From positions 1 to 64,000 of the forward strand of contig JAJPYB010000009.1 of NCBI GenBank assembly GCA_021205185.1: DNA of 64,000 nt, written 5' to 3'. The notes under the pieces are model-generated. The model searched no databases. It was given only the letters and a program-made list of their open reading frames with translations, and had not been told where the DNA came from. Shown here piece after piece: positions 60,181 to 64,000 of this stretch. The stretch comes from Ruminococcus sp. (lineage in GTDB: Bacteria > Bacillota > Clostridia > Oscillospirales > Ruminococcaceae). A program made the position numbers and the translations under genes. The number at the start of each line of letters is the position of its first letter. The first letter of the stretch is position 1.

Positions 60181-60471
60181 ATGCTGTTTAGTTTTAATGA
60201 ATTGAAGGACAAGGAAGTAATTGATAAGCAATCAGGATCTCGAATCGGTTATGTTGACGACGTCGTAATGAATTTTGACGGCAGAGGAGTGGAATCTATT
60301 GTTGTTTACGGTAGGCCACGTGCTTTCGGTCTTTTAGGACGAGAGGAGGATTTGGTTATTGACTTTTGTGATATCGACCTGATTGGAGAGGATACAATAC
60401 TTGTAAATCTTGCAAATAGTAAAATATGCACAAAAGAAAAGCGATTTGAGCTGAAAAATTTGTTAAAATGA
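60181..60471 (+). CDS. YlmC/YmxH-family PRC-barrel sporulation protein
   Basis: This 96-residue protein consists of one PRC-barrel-like domain (about residues 1-85). MLFSFNELKDKEVIDKQSGSRIGYVDDVVMNFDGRGVESIVVYG and EEDLVIDFCDIDLIGEDTILVNL match the YlmC/YmxH family linked to sporulation in Firmicutes. The ATG at 60181 is preceded by GAGGTG at 60169-60174; the track's GTG at 60172 falls inside that site. No convincing promoter is seen. The biochemical role is unknown. Confidence 0.88.
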   Translation: MLFSFNELKDKEVIDKQSGSRIGYVDDVVMNFDGRGVESIVVYGRPRAFGLLGREEDLVIDFCDIDLIGEDTILVNLANSKICTKEKRFELKNLLK

Positions 60472-60485
60472 CGGTAATTTTTTGG

Positions 60486-60514
60486 TTGAATCTGATTGCA
60501 AAAAGTGGTATAAT
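60486..60514 (+). promoter_or_regulatory. Sigma-A promoter of rpsB-tsf
   Basis: TTGAAT (60486-60491), 17 bases and TATAAT (60509-60514) precede rpsB by 110 bases. Confidence 0.85.
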
Positions 60515-60530
60515 ATTTAAGCAATTCGCA

Positions 60531-60589
60531 CGCATATTTTTTAAGCGAGGTTCCCGAGCTTTCGGGTAGCGTTTAAGTTAAGGTATGCG
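60531..60589 (+). other. Stacked-stem leader of rpsB, possible S2 autoregulatory element
   Basis: CGCATA (60531-60536) pairs with TATGCG (60584-60589). Inside, AAGCG pairs with CGTTT, and CCCGA with TCGGG around a GCTT loop. The three nested stems form one branch in the rpsB untranslated region, ending just before the ribosome binding site. It may be an S2-binding leader. No family was matched. Confidence 0.5.
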
Positions 60590-60623
60590 GAGGAAATTTT
60601 AAACCAATAGGAGGAACTACACA

Positions 60624-61406
60624 ATGGCAGTAGTATCAATGAAGCAGCTTCTTGAGGCTGGCGTACACTTCGGTCACCAGACAAGAAGATGGAATCCGAA
60701 AATGGCTCCGTACATTTTCACAGAAAGAAACGGTATTTACATTATCGACCTTCAAAAAACAGTTAAGAAGCTTGAAGAAGCTTATATGTTCATCAGAGAC
60801 ATTTCTGCTGAAGGTAAAGAGGTATTGTTTGTAGGTACCAAGAAGCAGGCAAGCGACAGCGTAAGAGAAGAAGCGCTGAGAGCTGACGCACATTACGTTA
60901 ATGCCAGATGGCTTGGCGGAATGATGACAAACTTTAAGACAATTAAGCAGAGAATCAAGAGACTTGAACAGCTTCACACAATGGCTGAGGACGGTACCTT
61001 TGACCTTCTACCAAAGAAGGAAGTTACAAAGCTCAACCTTGAAATTGAGAAGCTTGAAAAGTTCCTTGGCGGTATCAAGAATATGAAGGAGCTTCCTGGA
61101 GCGCTCTTTATTGTTGACCCGAGAAAGGAAAAGATTGCAGTAGCAGAAGCTAAGAGACTTGGCATTCCAATCGTAGCTATCGTTGATACAAACTGTGATC
61201 CTGACGAGGTTGATTATGTTATTCCAGGTAACGACGACGCTATCCGTGCGGTTAAGCTTATAGCTGGAGCTATGGCTGACGCTATTATCGAGGGAAGACA
61301 GGGCGTTGACGGCGCAGCTGAGGAGACTGAAGCTGTAGAAGAAGCAGAAGCTGAAGCTGAAGAAGTGGAGACCGAGCAAGCAGAGACTGCTGAGGACGCT
61401 GAATAG
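60624..61406 (+). CDS. rpsB: 30S ribosomal protein S2
   Basis: S2 sits on the 30S body and is needed for S1-type mRNA binding. It has 260 aa. [65 protein letters not shown] and [56 protein letters not shown] are complete. The tail (about residues 230-260) is Glu/Ala-rich. GGAGG precedes the ATG. It is followed by tsf, as in nearly all bacteria. Confidence 0.98.
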   Translation: MAVVSMKQLLEAGVHFGHQTRRWNPKMAPYIFTERNGIYIIDLQKTVKKLEEAYMFIRDISAEGKEVLFVGTKKQASDSVREEALRADAHYVNARWLGGMMTNFKTIKQRIKRLEQLHTMAEDGTFDLLPKKEVTKLNLEIEKLEKFLGGIKNMKELPGALFIVDPRKEKIAVAEAKRLGIPIVAIVDTNCDPDEVDYVIPGNDDAIRAVKLIAGAMADAIIEGRQGVDGAAEETEAVEEAEAEAEEVETEQAETAEDAE

Positions 61407-61446
61407 TCGTTTAAAATTTTGAATTTTACATTTGGAGGAATATAAA

Positions 61447-62361
61447 ATGGGAAAGGTATCCGTAGCGGAAATCAAAGATTTAATGAAGTCCACAGGCGTT
61501 GGCATGATGGATTGTAAGAAAGCTCTTGAAGCGGCTGATGGCGATACTGAGCAGGCTATTGTTATCCTTCGTGAGAAGGGACTTGCAACACAGGCAAAGA
61601 AGAGCGGACGCGTTTCAGCAGAGGGTATTGTAACTTCTGTTGTTGAGGGAAATGTCGGCGCAGTTGTTGAGGTTAATATCGAAACTGACTTTGCTGCAAA
61701 TAACGATGAGTTCAAGGCTTTTGTAGCAGCAGTTGCCAAGACTGTAATTGACACAAATCCTGCTGATATTGACGCACTTAAGAAGACTGTTATTTCGGGC
61801 GGTGACAAGACTGTTGAGGAAGCTTTACAGGATTTGTTCATCAAGATCAGAGAGAATATGGTTATTCGTCGTTTTAAGAGATTTGAGGGCGTTTTGGTTT
61901 CTTATGTTCATGGCGGCGGAAGCATTGGCGTTATGGTTAAGCTTGATACAGACCTTGATTATGACAAGGTTTACGAGGTTGGTAAGGACTGCGCACTTCA
62001 GGTTGCAGCTATGAATCCGGCTTACCTTGACAGAGCTTCAGTTCCTGACAGCGCTCTTGAAGAGGAAAAGAAGATTATGCTCGCTCAGATGTCTGAGGAT
62101 CCAAAAATGGCCAGCAAGCCTGAGCAGGTTAAGGTAAAGATTGTTGAAGGAAAAATTGGTAAGTTCTATTCTGAAAACTGCTTGTTGGAGCAGGCATTCG
62201 TTAAGGACGACAAGGTTTCAGTTGGCAAGTATGTTGAAGCTGCTGCTTCAAAGTTCGGCGGAGCTATCAAGGTTGTAGACTTCGTTCGTTTTGAGCGTGG
62301 CGAAGGCGTTGAAAAGAAGGCTGACAATTTCGCAGACGAAGTTGCAAGCATGATTAAGTAA
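61447..62361 (+). CDS. tsf: Elongation factor Ts
   Basis: EF-Ts exchanges GDP for GTP on EF-Tu. It has 304 aa from ATG 61447; the track's TTG at 61432 falls just ahead of the GGAGGAA site. The N-terminal UBA domain is VAEIKDLMKSTGVGMMDCKKALEAADGDTEQAIVILREKGLATQAKKSGR. EVNIETDFAANNDEFKAFV and SYVHGGGSIGVMVKLD are the core motifs. LLEQAFVKDDKVSVGKYVE lies near the C-terminus. A terminator follows. Confidence 0.97.
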   Translation: MGKVSVAEIKDLMKSTGVGMMDCKKALEAADGDTEQAIVILREKGLATQAKKSGRVSAEGIVTSVVEGNVGAVVEVNIETDFAANNDEFKAFVAAVAKTVIDTNPADIDALKKTVISGGDKTVEEALQDLFIKIRENMVIRRFKRFEGVLVSYVHGGGSIGVMVKLDTDLDYDKVYEVGKDCALQVAAMNPAYLDRASVPDSALEEEKKIMLAQMSEDPKMASKPEQVKVKIVEGKIGKFYSENCLLEQAFVKDDKVSVGKYVEAAASKFGGAIKVVDFVRFERGEGVEKKADNFADEVASMIK

Positions 62362-62381
62362 TTTATCAGAGCAATACTTTT

Positions 62382-62411
62382 AAAAGGACGGTGCTTTCCG
62401 TCCTTTTATTT
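62382..62411 (+). terminator. Intrinsic terminator after tsf
   Basis: AAAAGGACGG pairs with CCGTCCTTTT around TGCTTT, then ATTTTA. It stands between tsf and scfB with no clear promoter after it. Confidence 0.85.
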
Positions 62412-62441
62412 TAGCTGTTCAAAATCAAAGGAGTTATTTTT

Positions 62442-63812
62442 ATGATTCATAAATTCAAGCTTGGCGGTTTTAATATTATTCTTGACGTAAATTCTGGCGG
62501 CGTTCACAGCGTGGACGAGCTTACATATGATTTGCTTGATTTTGCCGCACCTCCGTTTGATGAGGAAAACTTAAAGGCTTGCATTAACGCTCTTAGCGAC
62601 AGGTATGGCAAGGATGATATAAAGGAAGCCTTTGACGAGGTCAAAAAGCTTTATGATGAAAAGATTTTGTTTTCAGAGGATGATTATGAAAAGTACGCTA
62701 AGTACTCGGTTGCTTCTCCTATAAAGGCGATGTGCTTGCATATAGCGCACGACTGTAATCTGAGATGTAAATATTGCTTTGCTTCAACCGGCGACTTCGG
62801 CGAGGGAAGAAAGCTTATGAGCTTTGAAACCGGAAAAGCAGCGATTGATTTTCTTCTCAACAATTCTGGTGACAGAGTTAATCTGGAGCTTGACTTTTTC
62901 GGCGGTGAGCCGCTTATGAACTTTGATGTAGTAAAGCAAATTGTCAGGTATGCAAGAAGCAAGGAAAAAGAATATAACAAGAATTTCAGATTTACAATTA
63001 CCACTAACGGAATGCTTTTGACGGACGACAAAATTGACTTTATAAACGAGGAAATGTCAAACGTTGTACTTTCTATCGACGGCAGAAAAGAGGTAAATGA
63101 CAGACTCAGGGTCAGAGTTGACGGACGGGGAAGCTACGACAAGATTCTTGACGGCTATAAAAGGCTGGTTGCAAAAAGAGGGGACAAGGACTATTACGTT
63201 CGTGGAACCTATACAAAATACAACCTCGACTTTTCAAACGACGTAATGCATCTTTACGATTTAGGCTTTGATCAGGTTTCTGTTGAGCCTGTTATGGCGG
63301 ATAAAGAGCTTCCGTTTGCAATAACTGATGACGATATAGAAGCTATCAGCCGTGAATATGAGGTGCTTACTGAAAAGCTTGAAAACATTCGTGAAAATGG
63401 CGGATTTTGTAATTTCTTCCACTTTATGCTTGACCTTGATCAAGGCCCTTGTGCTATAAAGCGATTAAGAGGCTGTGGAAGCGGAAACGAGTATGTTGCT
63501 ATAACTCCTGACGGAGATATTTATCCCTGCCACCAGTTCGTTGGTATTCCTGAGTTTAAAATGGGAAATCTTGAGGACGGAACTTTTGATATGGAAATGA
63601 AAAAGAGATTTGCCGCTACTCACGTTTACGCAAAAGAGGATTGTAAAAAATGCTGGGCGAAGTTTTATTGCTCAGGCGGTTGTAACGCTAACAATTTCTT
63701 GTACGAGGGCGATATTTTAAAGGCTCATAAGCTTTCCTGCAAGCTTCAGAAGAAGCGATTGGAGTGCGCTATAATGCTTCAAATAAAAAGACATTTGGAA
63801 AAAGAGGCGTAA
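62442..63812 (+). CDS. scfB: SCIFF peptide maturase, radical SAM/SPASM (ScfB)
   Basis: This enzyme forms thioether bridges in the SCIFF peptide (ScfA, at 5479), using SAM and three iron-sulfur clusters. It has 456 aa. The N-terminal region (about residues 1-90, HKFKLGGFNIILDVNSGGVHSVDELTYDLLDF) is the peptide-recognition (RRE-like) part. The radical-SAM motif is CNLRCKYC at residues 105-112. The C-terminal SPASM region has GCGSGNEYVAITPDGDIYPCHQ, then DCKKCWAKFYCSGGCNANN and LSCKLQKKRLEC, with all ligand cysteines in place. It begins after the tsf terminator, with AAAGGAG before the ATG but no promoter seen, so it may rely on readthrough. Confidence 0.95.
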   Translation: MIHKFKLGGFNIILDVNSGGVHSVDELTYDLLDFAAPPFDEENLKACINALSDRYGKDDIKEAFDEVKKLYDEKILFSEDDYEKYAKYSVASPIKAMCLHIAHDCNLRCKYCFASTGDFGEGRKLMSFETGKAAIDFLLNNSGDRVNLELDFFGGEPLMNFDVVKQIVRYARSKEKEYNKNFRFTITTNGMLLTDDKIDFINEEMSNVVLSIDGRKEVNDRLRVRVDGRGSYDKILDGYKRLVAKRGDKDYYVRGTYTKYNLDFSNDVMHLYDLGFDQVSVEPVMADKELPFAITDDDIEAISREYEVLTEKLENIRENGGFCNFFHFMLDLDQGPCAIKRLRGCGSGNEYVAITPDGDIYPCHQFVGIPEFKMGNLEDGTFDMEMKKRFAATHVYAKEDCKKCWAKFYCSGGCNANNFLYEGDILKAHKLSCKLQKKRLECAIMLQIKRHLEKEA

Positions 63813-63822
63813 AACAAAGCTC

Positions 63823-63851
63823 TTGCAAAAACATACAAAGTATAGTATAAT
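63823..63851 (+). promoter_or_regulatory. Sigma-A promoter of the last, partial gene
   Basis: TTGCAA (63823-63828), 17 bases and TATAAT (63846-63851) follow scfB and precede the final gene by 83 bases. Confidence 0.75.
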
Positions 63852-63934
63852 GTACTCATAGCTTAGCTTTAAAAGAGCAGGCAATCAGTTTTGATTTAAA
63901 AAACAACAATTTAAGCAACGGAGGGACATCTTTT

Positions 63935-64000
63935 ATGGAAATGATGGATACAATCGGCTATGTTACGCAGTTTGATAGCGAGGTAGGAGAGGCTATGAAT
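63935..64000 (+). CDS. Partial CDS, possibly serine hydroxymethyltransferase
   Basis: The window ends after 22 codons. GGAGGG lies 9 bases before the ATG. The visible part, MEMMDTIGYVTQFDSEVGEAM, resembles the N-terminus of clostridial GlyA, which has a DPEVxxAM-like element followed by the substrate site, but that site is outside the window. With so little sequence the assignment is tentative, and only the existence of a gene with its own promoter is well supported. Confidence 0.5.
   Translation, partial: MEMMDTIGYVTQFDSEVGEAMN

Noticed and set aside
61008-61844. 278-aa minus-strand ORF across rpsB-tsf
   Set aside because: It lies antisense to two certain genes, has no ribosome site or motif, and its Ser/Phe-rich composition is that of an antisense shadow.

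Overview
The window looks like a chromosomal segment of a spore-forming, moderately low-GC Gram-positive of the class Clostridia, most like the Oscillospiraceae/Ruminococcaceae. The evidence is an apparent sigma-G gene, a YlmC/YmxH sporulation protein, Firmicutes-type SepF/YlmH/DivIVA and DnaD/DnaI genes, a tyrosine T-box, a split transketolase, Bacillus-type LexA boxes, and both halves of the clostridial SCIFF ribosomal-peptide system. No searches were run. Family names come from reading motifs, and the taxon is an inference.

Layout. (1) 1-3.1 kb is the only accessory-looking stretch: the 3' part of an MmeI-like DNA methyltransferase cut by the window edge, a small unknown ORF and an IS30-family transposase. 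(2) 3.1-8.9 kb holds a GHL10-type lipoprotein, yajC, a small membrane protein, scfA (the 47-residue SCIFF peptide, too short for the ORF track), sigG behind a sigma-F/G-like promoter, and a tyrosine T-box ahead of yjbR and tyrS. (3) 8.9-11.5 kb is the only minus-strand block: a ferredoxin-thioredoxin-reductase-like protein with thioredoxin, and DnaD with a DnaI-type helicase loader. (4) 11.6-30.1 kb is a long plus-strand run: miaB-ylbF-mutS-mutL-miaA-hfq, then HlyD-like-yggS-sepF-ylmH-divIVA-ileS, then lspA-rluD-HAD-transketolase. (5) 30.2-36.3 kb is a DNA-repair block: radC-uvrB and a DUF3795 gene coupled to uvrA, each behind a promoter carrying LexA-box-like palindromes. (6) 36.3-44.2 kb has two membrane proteins, three tRNAs (Gly, Arg, His), rsmA, aspartate kinase, infC-rpmI-rplT, a TrmH-family methyltransferase and dprA. 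(7) 44.2-59.7 kb is a dense housekeeping run: topA-trmFO-plsX-rnc-radical SAM-smc-ftsY-rdgB-yhbY-nadD-yqeK-rsfS-leuS. (8) 59.7-64 kb has rpsU, ylmC, rpsB-tsf, scfB (the radical-SAM SCIFF maturase) and the start of a gene that may be glyA.

How the genes connect. Most of the window is translation, tRNA modification, DNA repair, cell division and protein export. The most notable points are: the SCIFF precursor and its maturase, usually neighbours, lie about 57 kb apart; a cysteine-rich DUF3795 protein is coupled to uvrA under what looks like a double LexA operator; radC-uvrB has a perfect GAAC-N4-GTTC palindrome at its promoter; sigG carries a forespore-type promoter; and the Tyr T-box precedes a YjbR-family gene rather than tyrS. 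I saw no CRISPR array, prophage, toxin-antitoxin pair or wholly new multigene system. No gene-free stretch exceeds 300 bases apart from the T-box region (6546-6869), and the larger gaps are described in the feature list.
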